Assembly: GCA_013398295.1 (NCBI GenBank)
Contig: VZSF01008499.1
Coordinates: forward strand, 167,593 to 231,592
From: Chionis minor
Lineage: Eukaryota > Chordata > Aves > Charadriiformes > Chionididae
Reading direction: 5' to 3'
DNA length: 64,000 nt
The notes below the pieces were generated by a model. That model was not told the origin of the DNA, did no database searches, and was given only the letters and a program-made list of their open reading frames with translations. The position numbers were made by a program, and so were the translations under genes. This document shows positions 41,870 to 54,240 of the stretch, in pieces. Each line of letters starts with the position of its first letter. The first letter of the stretch is position 1.

Positions 41870-44800
41870 GGTTACCTTAACGTTAAGAGTTATTAGGATC
41901 AGTTTGGACACTAATTCTGCCCAGCACTTGACCTCAGGTGAAGCGCTTACAAGACAGAGACAAGAAACAAAATCCCTGTCTGAAGGCACGATTATTCTGT
42001 GCATTCTGTAGAAGCAGTAGCAAATCGGGCAGTAGACTGTAGTTTACATAAAAGCAGAATGAGGAAACAGTTAAGTGACCTTTCCCTTACAGACCTTCTC
42101 AGACTTCTCTAAAAGTCACTCCAAAATAAGCATATAAAGCAAGGCTTGCATCAATCACCATGAAGCATAGAGGAACCTCCTCTCCAAATTCTCTTCCCCC
42201 CCCCACCCCATGCTGGTTCTACTCTTTTTTCCAGACTCTTGATTTCCCTTCTTCTAATGGTCCTTCCTGCTGGTTTACAGCCCCGCACGCCAGGGAGCCA
42301 CCTCTCTGCTGCCAGTGACTCTTGTTACAGTACCAGGCAGGCACACACGTTGTCCATTTCTTCCAGGTGAGGTTTTTTATTCAAGTCCCACTGAAATCAG
42401 TGGAAGAAGTCTTGGGGTGTTGGATGAGATTCCAGTATTTTCAAACATTTTGAAATCAAATGAACCCTACAGTTTGTTAAAAAGTAGATGCTGGAAATAA
42501 ATCTACATCCAGCTAGACAGGGCTTGAGACAGGAATTTCTGAGGTCAATGCAAGCGAGCTTGACTTGCTACTTATTTCTTTTGGTTAGGGCACCAGTAAC
42601 ACCATTTTAGAAACTCTTTTGAATTTCCCATTTGAAAGTTTTCAACGAAATGTGATAGACATATATAAGTAACAGCAGGTACTCCTCCAGGTTGAGCTAC
42701 TGAGGGGGCATCATCTAGTCCCATCCATTCTCAAATGTCACCTTTATATAACAGCTATTGTTGGCTGGCCAGCTCTCACAATCAACAGCTCAACTTCCAT
42801 TTTCTGAGTTTTCAGAGAGCTTTTTGTAGGCAATTAACATATAGCTTTAGGGAAGGCAGACAGGATTGTGTTAAATACTCTAAGCTTAAAAAAAAAAGTG
42901 TTAAATGCAAGTTTATTTTCAAGTGGATAAGGTGACATGGACATGGCTGACAGTTTTAAGTATAATTTGTAGCGCAGCAATCCTTTGCTTTAAACATAAC
43001 ATTAAAGAAATTTGAGTTATCTAACTGTAATGACATTTTCAACTGACATTTTGAATACCATGGTGGATCACTTCAGTCCTTCACCAAGACGTCTGTATTT
43101 TCAGCCATGTGGTTTGGCATCTATCCATCCAGCACAGAACTTGTTTGGGTCAGTCAAACGTTTATACAGTAATGGGGCAGCAATTCTGATTTTTGTGACT
43201 ACCATCAGCTCAAGTAACTCATATGTGTCAAGAAACAGAACCATTTCTCAATTCTAGCCTACCCCGATGTCTCTCTGTATTCCTTACAGATGCTCTTCTA
43301 TTACCTTTTATACACGTTAGAAGAATAGCATCTGGCATTATATGAGGAATGGCCCTAGCAGCAATGTAAAGTTCAAGTCTAACCCAGAAAATTTTAAATC
43401 CTTAGTTATCCTTTCCATAAGGCCTCTTTTCTCTTGTTTAGGCATCCACAGTTTTTCCAACATTTTAAAAATGTTGTATGCATTTACGCTGGAATTTTCA
43501 AAGCCACCAAGAGGATTTTGATGCCGGACTGCAGCTCTTTTTAATGAGATCTGAACATCCAAATCCATACACAGACCGAGCATACATCAGGCTTTGTTCA
43601 CGTGCTAGTGAACAGCTAGCAGACATGCAACACCCACAAATATACTCAATTTGATTCCACACCACCTTAGTTATTCCAACCAGATCATCTATAGGGAACT
43701 AAGTCACATACTGCCATAGAGAGTTGGTTCTGTTGTGCCAGATCCTGAGAGCAAGAAGCTGCAAAGCCATTTCACTTGCAAAGTAAGCCAATTTCTAAAT
43801 ATAAACCTCCCAGTACAGTATATTCAATTACAAAGTCGCAACTGCCTCCTATTCCAATTAGTGCTTTACAGGATTTTAGGGAACACCACCCTCCATTCTC
43901 AGCCAACCAGTGCCAGTTCCCTCTCCGCAAGGATTCCTCTGTGTCCTTCACCCCCAGAGGGTCTGTTTTCAAGGAGGGATGTAGTCAGCACACACTGGGA
44001 GGAGGTCTAATCCCAATGGCCCTGCACGCCTACAAGGGCCAACTAGATTGCCAACTGGCCTTTCACTCCAGGAGCTGTAGAAGTATAAAGCCATACAGGC
44101 ACAATCGTCAGTCTGGTGCTAGCTGGTGCTCTAGTAACATTTTTTGTCAGGGCAGCATTTTTTGGCCTATAGGTCTCCCAAAGAGTTGAGTTAAACATTG
44201 TTCTTCAGGAAGCTATATGCCACTTAAAGAAAACAAGTGACATACAGTACAGAGAATTAATGGCAACCAAATATATATGATAGTAGGAATCAGCAGTGCA
44301 GTAGACAGCAACAAGGGTTCATTTTTATCAAAACTATTTTTATCTAAAACTGCTTTAGCAACAATACCTGTCTTCTGCCGAAGATAAAATATAAACAAAT
44401 ACGGACTTGTGTAGGCAACTAGTGCTTTTATTTTCATTTTAGAAAATAGGTATATATATTTTTATAATCTGTAAGTGATGGGTTCCCTAAGAATATGAAG
44501 GTTTTTTCCTCTTTGCACAGGAATCTGCTTGAACATCAATTTAATGATTACTACTGGTAGATGGAATTTTGATATCCATTTGGTAGTGATTTACACCAGT
44601 ATTTTCAAGGCTGCCAACAAGCAAATCCAGAAGGCAGGCAGCCAAGATTCCAGAAGAGACAACTGTCTTTTATTTTATAGCTTATGCATTTTGAGCTTAA
44701 TATGATTTTCCACTAACAAGTTCTGTACCTTCTCCAAAGTGCTAAAACTGGTGTGCAGAATTGCAAAGTAACATAGCCTCTTTGAGGCAAGCTAATATTA

Positions 44801-46732
44801 AACTCATGGTAAATTATAGAAGTTATACTGTTTACTTAGGGGAAAAAATCAGTAAGGTTAAAAGAACTACACATGATTTATTGCAGACACTTGTTTCAAT
44901 GGTCACATTTTTAAGCTTGACTATAGATGAAACAATGATATATCAGCTAAGTGTTGTTTCCTGTTTGATACAGAATGAACAAATACATAAGAGACACGGA
45001 AAAGATTGCTGTAACATTTAAGAGGAGCACAAGTATGCAATGATTACACAGTGTGCTTGATAAATAGGATGCAAATCATAGCAAATCTTTTCAGAAGGCA
45101 TCAAAAACAAGCTGCCTTTAAAGGAGCAAAAATGGCACAAACAGAAACAGTGTTTTCTCACTTTTCAAGCAGAACTAATGTGAGCAGAATTCACATTAGC
45201 ACAGTGAGGTCCAAATCTTGTGCTAAATATAAGTGAATCCTTTCTAATGATTTCTAATGCGAACAGTATTCCATTTGCAACAGCAGTATTAGTGAAGGAA
45301 AAGCTACTCGTCCAGTGGCCTAGACTCTATACATGAAATGAGGCCCTAGCTCCCACTTCCTATCCACCAATGTGAAAGATCAAACACAGCTTTGCTGTGT
45401 AAAGTATTTATTCTTCCACTGATCACCTATTGGAAAGGTGACCCCTATCAGGACAGCATGTGCTCACTGCTCCTCAGAGCAATAGCTACCACTTGACCAT
45501 GACCACCTGAAACTAAAATCGGATTAGCTAAATTGTTAACAATACAAGAAAGGTAGCTCTGTGTGCACCATGTCTGCCTCCTGAAACTATAACTGTGCAG
45601 AACTGAACACCACAAAGAACACCTCCCATTCTATTAGAAATTACTTTGCAAGTTAAGACAAAGGCAAAAAAAAGAGTTTTGTTCGGCCAAAACTGAACAG
45701 GCTGTAGATAGAACAATCTTAACAGGTAGAGAATAATATTCATTCTGAAATAATGACCTTAGACTGATACTCCATGTTCAGATATGAACCGAGAACTACT
45801 CCTTTTCTTTGCTTTCCTCTTCCTGGCACAGGTTTTTGTCTGACTATAAAACTTATCCTGCCTCCTTTCTCAGTCATGTTTGTCTATCCTAATGAATTCC
45901 TAATGACTGAGGAAACTACAAAAGCCACCACACACATGATGCTGATCCCACAAGGTCACTCAGTCTAACCGCACTGCACGCTTTTCCTCCACCTGTTATG
46001 ACCTGTACAATATATACCTCTGTATGCATCCAATTTGTAACAGATTCCCAGGCACCAACTGGACTCTTCCATGTAGCCTAGTTTTAACACACGTGATGCA
46101 AAAGACCTTTAAATATACACTGAAGAGAAACCAGAGTTACTCTAGATGTATTTTCTGTGTATTTTATTGATCTGATACAATATACAAGCATACACAGCAG
46201 TATAGGCATGTGTATGTGTCTGAATATACAAACATACACAAAATGCCATATGTATGATACATACAACAAACAAGGCCAGATTATCTGGTCTTGCAGAGAT
46301 ATGCCCAGCACAGGACCAAAGACCAGGGTGGAGGTATTCAAGCCCTTCAGAATTGTAACACCATCTTCCTACAGCTGCCTGGGGACCAGGACAGCTTCTG
46401 TAAGAGGAGAGAAAGACAACAGGTATCTATTTTAGGTCTAGTAATAGAGAAGATGGTTGCTTCTATATCTTACCACTGGTTATTCTGTTTTCCAAGGGTG
46501 ATCCATTATTATTCAGACAATCCTGACTCACTGGCTTTACACCAGGATATAAATGAAAGGTGCACAGAAACTGCTAAGTGGGATTCCACAGCATACAGAT
46601 AGCTAATAAAGCCCACCAGGGATCCATGGTAGATGACAAAACTGCACCTGGCCCAACACCACAGCCCAACAGAGGCTGAGGTGTAGGAAGTCTGGGTAAC
46701 ACTCAAGAACGAGCTCAGTAAGGAATCCTTGC

Positions 46733-47172
46733 TTTATTCTTTGCCCACCCACAGTATCCTGCTGTACTTACACATCCCTCTAGTACGCCCTTCTAATGCC
46801 ACAACAGAAGCAGAACCCACAAGCATGCTAAGAAAGTTTTTCCACAGTAAAGAATTACTACCATTTATTTGTTATTGACATACTTTATAAGAAAAACAGT
46901 AGAATTGGTCAAGTTGATTATCAGGCACCTGGCTGTGTGATTTACATAGGAAACCACAGTTGTTGAGAGCTGAAAGATGAGAAGCCTCATGGCCTCACAG
47001 TGTATTCTGGGAAGACCAAGTTTGTGGCTATTTGATATTTTAACTTTTCCAGCTCATGAAAACAGAAAGAATATTGGTGATATAGCTCTGACAGGTATAT
47101 TTTGCTTGTTAAACAATAACAAAATAAATTTCAAGCCATATTTGTTACCATAAACTACTATCAGTTAATAAC
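46733..47172 (-). other. DCHS2: Probable DCHS2 3' untranslated region with candidate poly(A) signals
   Basis: Below the stop codon the minus strand carries AATAAA at 46869-46864 (about 300 nt after the stop) and again at 46738-46733 (AATAAAGC, about 435 nt after the stop). Either could end the mRNA. The region is AT-rich with no repeat. The true end may lie further left, because AATAAA words are common in this AT-rich DNA. Transcript data would settle it. Confidence 0.35.
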
Positions 47173-49799
47173 CTAGACCTGAATTTCTTCCTCTGTTGCA
47201 AGTTCATGGCTTGGATCAATACGACACGTTCCTATTATTTTCCCTTCAGACATTACTGGAGAAGCAGTAGGCATCTGCATGGTAAGTAAAGAGAGAGAAG
47301 GAGAAAAACTGGGGGTCATGGTTGGTGGAGGGTATTCAAGATTATTGATAAGGGGAGAACGAGGGTATTTTTTAAATACTTGCCCTGGTATTATATTGGG
47401 CATTCGTGGTGGCACTGTCCTTATGCCAGGTTGAGCTACTGATGTTATCAAGGGAGGAGGGAAAACATGAGATTTCTTCTCCTTAAGGAAGCCATGAATG
47501 TGTACATTCTCATCTTTCAGTTTTGCAATATCATTAAACACTGAGGCAAGAGGTTGAAATCTGGGTTCCCAGCTGAGCACATAATCCCAGTTATAAGCAC
47601 CACCGAGATCCTCATCAGAGGTGGCAAGAGTTGCAAGTGAATCATACCCAGAGTCCTGCCTATCTGACATCAAGATGTACTCTCTTGTGAGGTCTGTCAT
47701 TATGTCTTTCTCTTTTATTCCAATTTTCTTAAGCGTTTGAGACAACATTGTATGTGTGTAGGCTGTGTCACAGGCTTCTTCTCTGCCTTCTCCTTTAATG
47801 GCCTGCATGGTCTCCATTCTTTGCATGGTAGCCACAACATCCATTTCTCCAGACTGACAGGAGAGCTGATCAGACTCTCTTGGGATCCCCGAATCTGGCA
47901 CCCGTGAGCCACACTCACTCAGCACAGAGCTGGCACTCTTTCTGCAAGGATGTTCATTGATCCTTTTGATTTCCTCGTCCTCTGCAGTTTCTCCTTCGGC
48001 AGAACTGTGGCCATTGGAGCCTGAATGCCTGCAGGGGACACCATCATCCTTCCCATCTTTGATTCCTGCTAGGCTCAGCCATTCTGCTATGGCACCCATG
48101 GGAAGCATACTGCTCTCAGTACTTTGGATTTTCTGGCAGTCCTTATCTTCACTGGCTGAATTCACATCAGTAGCTGAGGAGGATACCGTTTCTTTTTTCA
48201 CACAAGAGTTCACCAGATCTTCCCACTTATGTCTCAGAATAAGTGCAATAAGAATGACCGTAAGCAGTAGGAACACTATTGAGGAGATTGAAACGCTAAC
48301 AGTCAGGCTGTATGCCGACACTATGGGATAACTCTCAGGAGAATTGGAAACATTTACCAAAACGCTGCATACTGTGAACTTTGACTCAATTTTGGGACTA
48401 TGCGCTCTTATCAACAATTCCAGGGTGTCATCATTACTTTTGCTGCCATTTTTCTTTCTGTGAACAGTCTGAGTCAAATAAATATCACCACTGGTTTGAT
48501 TCACATAAAAGAATGGGGAAGTTTTTAGCAGGGAGTAATGAACAACTCCATCCAGTCCACCATCATTGTCTGATGCTGTCACTCTGCCAAGTAACTGCCC
48601 TGCTTCGTTCTTCTCAGGGAGATTAAAGAAATACTGATCTTGTGTAAACACTGGGTCAAATTCATCTCTGCCCTCAATATCCACCTGAACTGTGATGGTA
48701 GCCAGTAAGTCAGCTTTGTCTTTTGCTTGGATTATGAGACAGTACCGATTCTGACTTTCATAGTCAAACATTTGCTTTGTATGAATATCTCCTGTCAAAG
48801 GATCGATGAAGAACACGTCATGGTCTCTAGGAGCTTCACGATGAGCCACGCAGGAAGACTGGATGGAGTACGTAAGGTGTCCGTAGGAGCCTTTATCAAA
48901 ATCCAGTGCATTAACAGCGCACACAAAAGAAAAGGTAGGCAGATTTTCACTGACTAGGCAGCTCAGGCTGGGAAACAAAAATAGGGGGGCATAATCATTG
49001 TCATCTAGGACGCTAACAAGAACAACAGAAAAAGCCACATTTTTGACATCAGTTCCTCCATCTGTGGCTTGGATGATCAAAGTGAATTTCATGGTATCCT
49101 CATAGTCCAGCGTTTTCATCAAATCTACTGATCCCGTTTTCCCATCCAAGTGAAAATGTCCTCTGTCATTTCCAGAGATAATAGCATAAGTGATCTCTGC
49201 GTTGGTGCCCGCATCGCAGTCGTTTGCTGAAACTTCAGTGATGTGACTACCGGCAGGGATGCTTTCTTTGACATGAATATGGTACTCTGGGCTACTAAAT
49301 ACTGGAGGATTATCATTAACATCCAGCACAGTTATTAGCACAGTGGCAGTTGAACTCAAAGAGGGCGTTCCACGATCAGAGGCAAGGAGGACCAAACGGT
49401 GAGAAGCAGCCATTTCCCTGTCGAGAACATTGCTCAAAACAAGACTGCCAACAAGTTTGTGGGATGTTTCCGACTCCATGACACTTGTTTCCACAGAGAA
49501 TAAATTCTCAGCATTGCCATCAATAATAGAGTATTCAACATACGTGTTTTCATGTGTCCAATCATAGTCGATGGCTGAAAACATGAGGACACTGTCTCCA
49601 ACTGAGGCATCCTCACTCACGCTGAGATTGTACAGAACTCTTGTGAACTGAGGGGCATAGTTATTTACATCTTCTATGTGCACCTCTACAGAGGTAACTG
49701 CACTCAGAGTGGGACTGCCATTATCCGTGGCTTCTATCAGGAGCTGAATAATGGAAGTCTTTTCCAGCTGTGTCACTGGTCTTGTAGTGAACACTGAAC
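47173..49799 (-). CDS. DCHS2: DCHS2 terminal coding exon F: last 4.5 cadherin repeats, membrane span, cytoplasmic tail, stop
   Basis: This 2,627-bp exon starts after acceptor TTTTATTTTCAG at 49800 and ends at TAG (47175-47173). Its 874 codons finish one repeat, then encode four more whose linkers decay from DVNDNPPVF to LDDNDYAPLF, EGRDEFDPVF and finally a non-canonical membrane-proximal segment. A hydrophobic span (SIVFLLLTVILIALIL, about 48297-48232) is followed by basic RHKW, marking the cytoplasmic side. The tail has an AIAEWLSLAGIKDG segment, a serine-rich region, an acidic DSGYDSLATLATSDEDLGG stretch, and NWDYVLSWEPRF, which resembles the catenin-binding end of classical cadherins. That resemblance has been noted for Dachsous tails as a family. 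Sequons NLS, NQT, NGS and NVS are in the ectodomain. The C-terminus is EEIQV. The open frame continues upstream of the acceptor by chance; the splice site, not that ATG, sets the start. Confidence 0.92.
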
Positions 49800-49949
49800 C
49801 TGAAAATAAAACAGAATTAACAAAAGCCCACACTTCACACTCACTAAGGCAAGTAAATGTGATTCCAAAAGCTGAATCTAATCAGTCATATTTGAAAATT
49901 ACTTAACGGTAAAGGCTGCACACCCCAAAGTAACTCATATCCACAGAGT

Positions 49950-50887
49950 AGTAGGTCAACATCTCAATGTCTGGATGGAGATCAGTAATGAGTGGTGTCC
50001 CTTAGGGGTCCGTACTGGGACCAGTACTATTTAATATCTTCATCGGTGACACAGACAGTGGGATCAAGTGCACCCTCAGCAAGTGTGCAGATGACACCAA
50101 GCTGAGTGGCGCAGTTGACACACCTGAGGGACAGGCGCCATCCAGAGGGACCTGTCCAAGCTCAAGAAATGGGTCTGTGTGAACCTGATGAGGTTCAGCA
50201 AGGCCACGTGCAGGGTCCTGCACCTGGGTCAAGGCAACCCCTGGTATCAATACAGGCTGCGGACAAAGGGATTGCGAGCAGCCCTGCCGAGAAGGATTTG
50301 GGGGTGCTGGTGGATGAAAAGCTGGACATGAGCTGGCAGTGTGTGCTCACAGCCCAGAAGGGCAACTGTATCCTGGGATAATACTGTGTCCAGCACTGGG
50401 TTCCCCAACACGGACATGGACCTGCTGGAGCGGGTCCAGAGGAGGGCCACAAAGATGATCGGAGGGAGGGAACTCCTCTCCTATGAGGACAGACTGAGAG
50501 AGTTGGGGTCATTCAGCCTGGAGAAAAGAAGGCTGAAAGGAAACATTATTGCAGCCTTTCAGTAGTTAAAGGGGGCTTATAGGAAAGATGGGGGCAGACA
50601 TTTTAGTAAAGCCTGTTGCAATAGGACAAGGGGTAATGGCTTTAAATTAAAAGAGGGAAGATTCAGACTAGCTATAAGGAAGAAGTTTTTTACACTGAGG
50701 GCGGTGAAACACTGGCACAGGTTGCCCAGAGAGGTGGTAGATGCCCCGTCCCTGGAAACATTCCAGGTCAGGCTGGACGGTGCTCTAAGCAACCTAATCT
50801 AGTTAAGGATGTCCCTGCTCATTGCAGGGGGGTTGGACTAGATGACTGTTAAAGGTCCCTTCCAACCCAAACTATTCTGCGATTCTA
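49950..50887 (+). mobile_element. CR1 LINE, about 940-bp 3' fragment
   Basis: It contains typical CR1 reverse-transcriptase end text (GGTGTCCCTTAGGGGTCCGTACTGGGACC, TTTAATATCTTCATCGGTGACAC) and the common avian 3' end (GGACATGGACCTGCTGGAGCGGGTCCAGAGGAGGGCC; GGCACAGGTTGCCCAGAGAGGTGG; GGTTGGACTAGATGA...GGTCCCTTCCAACCCAAACTATTCTGCGATTCT). It has small deletions and is non-coding now. It sits antisense in the last DCHS2 intron, about 150 bp from the acceptor of the terminal exon. Confidence 0.95.
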
Positions 50888-51210
50888 AAAAACCACAGTC
50901 AACACTTCAAAGCCAAGGCCAACCCACAATGGTGTAGTATCAAATACACATACTGCATTTAGACCAGCAAAAATTTCTCTTCCTAGCACCAGGCTGAACA
51001 TGCAAACTGCATAAAATAAAAGGCAAAACAAAGCTAAGGAAATATAGGCTGCTTATTACAGGTGGCTATGCTGTGCGAGTTCATTACTGAAGGTCGTTAG
51101 TTCTCCTGTTTTGCTCGCAATCCAGTAACAGCATGGGTTTATGGGTTTATTTGTTAGATAGGTTTGCTAGTAAATTATGTAAGCATCTTTCATTCAAATT
51201 ACTTATCTAA

Positions 51211-51271
51211 ACATGGGGGTTAGACTAGATGATCTTAAAAGGTCCTTTCCAACCAAACCATTCAATGACTA
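51211..51271 (+). mobile_element. CR1 3' tail remnant
   Basis: Only the last 60 bp of a CR1 are present: GGGGGTTAGACTAGATGATCTTAAAAGGTCCTTTCCAACCAAACCATTCAATGACTATG. It is an extremely 5'-truncated insertion, common for CR1. Confidence 0.85.
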
Positions 51272-52259
51272 TGTTCATAAGCCACCTACTTCTACTTCAC
51301 TATTCACAGGGTATAGCTAAGCACCACAGAGATAACCCTGTGTGACAACTTTGACAACTTGCTGATCATAGTTGAAAACAGCCACTAGCCAAATATAAAG
51401 ATGTGTTGGTGAATACAGAGTAAAAAATGGGTAAAAAAGAAAACAGCTTTAACTGGGTAAGACACTTTTATATTTGGTGTTTCTAGTTACCATCACCCAA
51501 CAAACAAACACTGCATTCAAAAATTCACCTCATATAAACACCTGGGAACAACAAATAAACAGTAAGAACTTGCTCACATGCTCACAACTGTTGCATGTCA
51601 TCTTTGATGTATTTAGTAATCTCTGAAGCTGATATTCTCAAATATCTTATGTACATGTGCATACAGAGACACGCAGTTTTCCACCTCTCAGAATGTTGCA
51701 ACATATAGGCCAGAAAATTTAAATCAGTAATTCTCTTAACTATTGAAGAAAATTATATAATTTGGAGACAGTGTTTTCAATTTAGAAAACTTTCAAATTC
51801 CATTTAGGATTATAGGTTAGCGTAAGTTCTCTAAAGAAGCACTCTTAAAAACATACTGCCCAAGCTGTAGAGAAGCTCCATTATGATAGGTTCAACTTAC
51901 ACTGAAAAATAGAAACTGTGAACTTAAATTGAATGAAATCTAATACATGAGCCGAAATGTTACGAATCACTGTAAAATGTACAGCAACTTTTCTATCAAA
52001 TCACATGAGAGGTATGGCACCTATAGGATGTTGTGACTTGCTGCCTCGTGCATGGTTCAGGGGCAAATTGAGAACTCCAGTCTTTGATGCAATCAGTTCT
52101 TCAGCAAAAATGGCAGATCTAGCCAAAACATACAGTGGACTTTGGCTACCAAAGACTATCAGTACTCAAGTGATCACTGGCAACAGGTGAGGAAGTGCAA
52201 CAGGACTCTTCAATTTACGCTGAAAAAGCTGAAATAATAAACAGTGCTTACAGACTTAC

Positions 52260-52398
52260 CATTCTTGTGATCAATAGAAAATCCCTCAGAGGAAGAGAGG
52301 ATTTTGTAGGAAATCATTCCATTATGCTCCGAATCCCTATCCACAGCAGAGACTGTCAGAACAGTGGCACTGACAGAAATGAGCTCTGGCAAGCTCAC
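52260..52398 (-). CDS. DCHS2: DCHS2 coding exon E: first half of a cadherin repeat
   Basis: The 139-bp exon has acceptor TTATATGTCAG and donor GTAAGTCTG, which is a strong donor. Its 46 codons start VSLPELISVSATVLTVSAVD and include VDRDSEHNGMISYKILS, ending SIDHKN plus one base of a glycine codon that exon F completes. The first codon is GTG read as valine inside the protein, not a start. The exon holds the N-terminal strands and the DRD calcium site of the repeat. Its second half (QLLIEATDNGSP) is in exon F. The intron to exon F is phase 1 and contains a full-sized CR1 fragment in the opposite orientation. Confidence 0.92.
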
Positions 52399-53857
52399 CT
52401 GACATATAAAGCAAAATTACAGTTTTGATAGAGCTTAATAAAAGATCTTGAACATAAAAAAAACCACCAACATTTTCCTTCATTTGATCTTATTTGAAAA
52501 AAACACAGTTTCCAGCTTCGGAAAAAGTTTTACCTACCTGTTTTCTTCTGGGACAAAATGATAAAGAGTTGAGATACTGAAAACAATGTGTACAATACAG
52601 ACAAAATTTATAGTAAACTTTAAACAGTAGTAAAATCCATCCAGTTCTAGTTCATTATGACAATGAATTCAGTGAATCACTGAACCTCTTTTTTCAATAG
52701 TAAACTAATGGAAGGAATACTTAAAATGGACTGCAACTAAAATTAGCTTTTCTCCTGCTTTCAGAAACACCTTGATTTTCATACATGAAATACAGTCTGC
52801 AGTCCTCATCTGGAGTATATGACTGACCATTAAAAAAACCCAACTTATGTAGCGTGAAAATTTCAGCACCAGAGCACTTAATCATCACTGGATTATTCCT
52901 AGAATTTAATCTTTCAAAATGTTCCCTTTTTTCTTCTTATAATCAAGAAAACCAAGAAAGTCCTTTCCCTTCTTAACAGCTTCCATTATTTGAAGTCCAG
53001 ATACAGTACATTTGTGACTAATGTCTCCTTCCACCTTATAAATCCAATTTAAAATGAACAGTATGATGTAGCAGCTACCTTTGTCATAATTTGAAGTGCT
53101 AGTTTAAATCATTTTAACAGAGCAATTATATGCATGTAATATCCATATATATATGAAGCTATATATATGAAAAGTATAAATATGAAAACACTTGAAAGGA
53201 CAACAAAAGGGTAACAATTATAGGATGATGAATAGAGAATTACACATATCATCAACAGAAAAGAAGTGGTGTATTTTACTGTCCAAGCAACACATCAAAA
53301 TGTCAGGATTGTGGAGAGAGAAGCTCAGCTGTTTATGTTAGGATAGTCAATAGAGCTACGCTGTTTTGCATCAGTTAATAACCCTGCCTGTAATGTCTGC
53401 TCTGATCTACAAAGAAACCCCTAGCACTTGCACAAGTGAGCACTTGCCTGAACTGTTCTCCAAAATCAGACACATATGAGGGTTAAGAAAACTTACGGCA
53501 AGGTCTAAAAATCACTCAAGCATTAATAGTGCATTTTTTTCCCCCCAGAATTTAGACTTGTGAGTTTAAGTAGGTAATTTGCACAAGTCCCGACAACTCA
53601 GGCACCTGAAAGTTTCACAGGTACCTACAGTCTGTCCCATAGTTATCTAAGTGACCAAACTGCTGCACCTGCACATGCTCAGAGATTGAAATTTCTTTAC
53701 TGAGCCAAATGTTTAGACTTACTTCTTGGCTAAATCTGTCTGAGGTTTATAAATGAAGCATTATTAAAACCCAAGTCTTCTGTGGTGCCTCATATTTTTG
53801 GCTCTGAGCACACTCACCACACAAGAAAAGCACCAAATAAAGCAACAGCTCAGTGCA

Positions 53858-54240
53858 CAAGATTACAGAGTGGCTGAGGCTGGTGGGCACCTCCAGAGGT
53901 CATCTTCTCCAACCCTTGCTCAGAGCAGGGTCACCTAGAGTCTCCAGGGATGGAGACTGTACAACCTCTCTGGGCAACCTGTGCCAGTGCTCAGTCACTG
54001 TTAAGAGTTTAAACAAAATAATTTTCCTGAAGTTTAAACAAAATTTCCTGTGTTTCAGTTTGTGCCCACTGCCTCTTGTTCTGCCACTGGACACCACAGA
54101 GGAGAGTCGGGCTCTGTCTTCTTCACTCCCCCCACTAGCATTCACACACATTGGTAAGATCCTCTCTGAGTCTTCTCTTTTCCAGGCTGAATGATCCATG
54201 TTCTAGGTTCTCTTGAGCCTCAGCCCAAGTCACACAGCCT
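53858..54240 (-). mobile_element. CR1 LINE fragment, minus orientation
   Basis: It reads on the plus strand as the reverse complement of a CR1 3' region: GAGGCTGG..., CCTCTCTGGGCAACCTGTGCCAGTGCTCAGTCACTG, CTGTGTTTCAGTTTGTGCCC and GTCTTCTCTTTTCCAGGCTGAA. A short internal duplication around GTTTAAACAAAAT (54,007-54,044) is present. It is in the same orientation as DCHS2 and lies about 140 bp from the U6-CR1 chimera. Confidence 0.85.

Larger units (their letters stand above)
33292..46732. other. Intergenic region downstream of DCHS2, no gene seen
   Basis: AT-rich, largely unique DNA with decayed LINE pieces at 38.2-39.1 and 40.0-40.2 kb, the G-free tract at 41.8 kb and the single N. No coding gene or structured RNA was recognised. 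Confidence 0.65.
49800..52259 (-). other. DCHS2 intron E-F (phase 1)
   Basis: This 2.46-kb intron has a GTAAGT donor and a TTTTATTTTCAG acceptor. It contains a CR1 copy of about 940 bp antisense to the gene (49,950-50,887) and a small isolated CR1 3' tail (51,211-51,271). The remainder is unique AT-rich DNA with no other gene visible. Confidence 0.85.

Noticed and set aside
47957..48331. 124-codon plus-strand frame opposite the DCHS2 tail
   Set aside because: Antisense shadow of the conserved coding exon; the cadherin reading is clearly the real one.
49800..49833. ATG start of the 886-codon frame at 49,833
   Set aside because: The first 12 codons are intronic. A good acceptor at 49,800 and exact phase match with exon E show that the coding part begins at 49,799.
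50106..50565. Overlapping open frames in intron E-F
   Set aside because: CR1-derived, interrupted by frameshifts.
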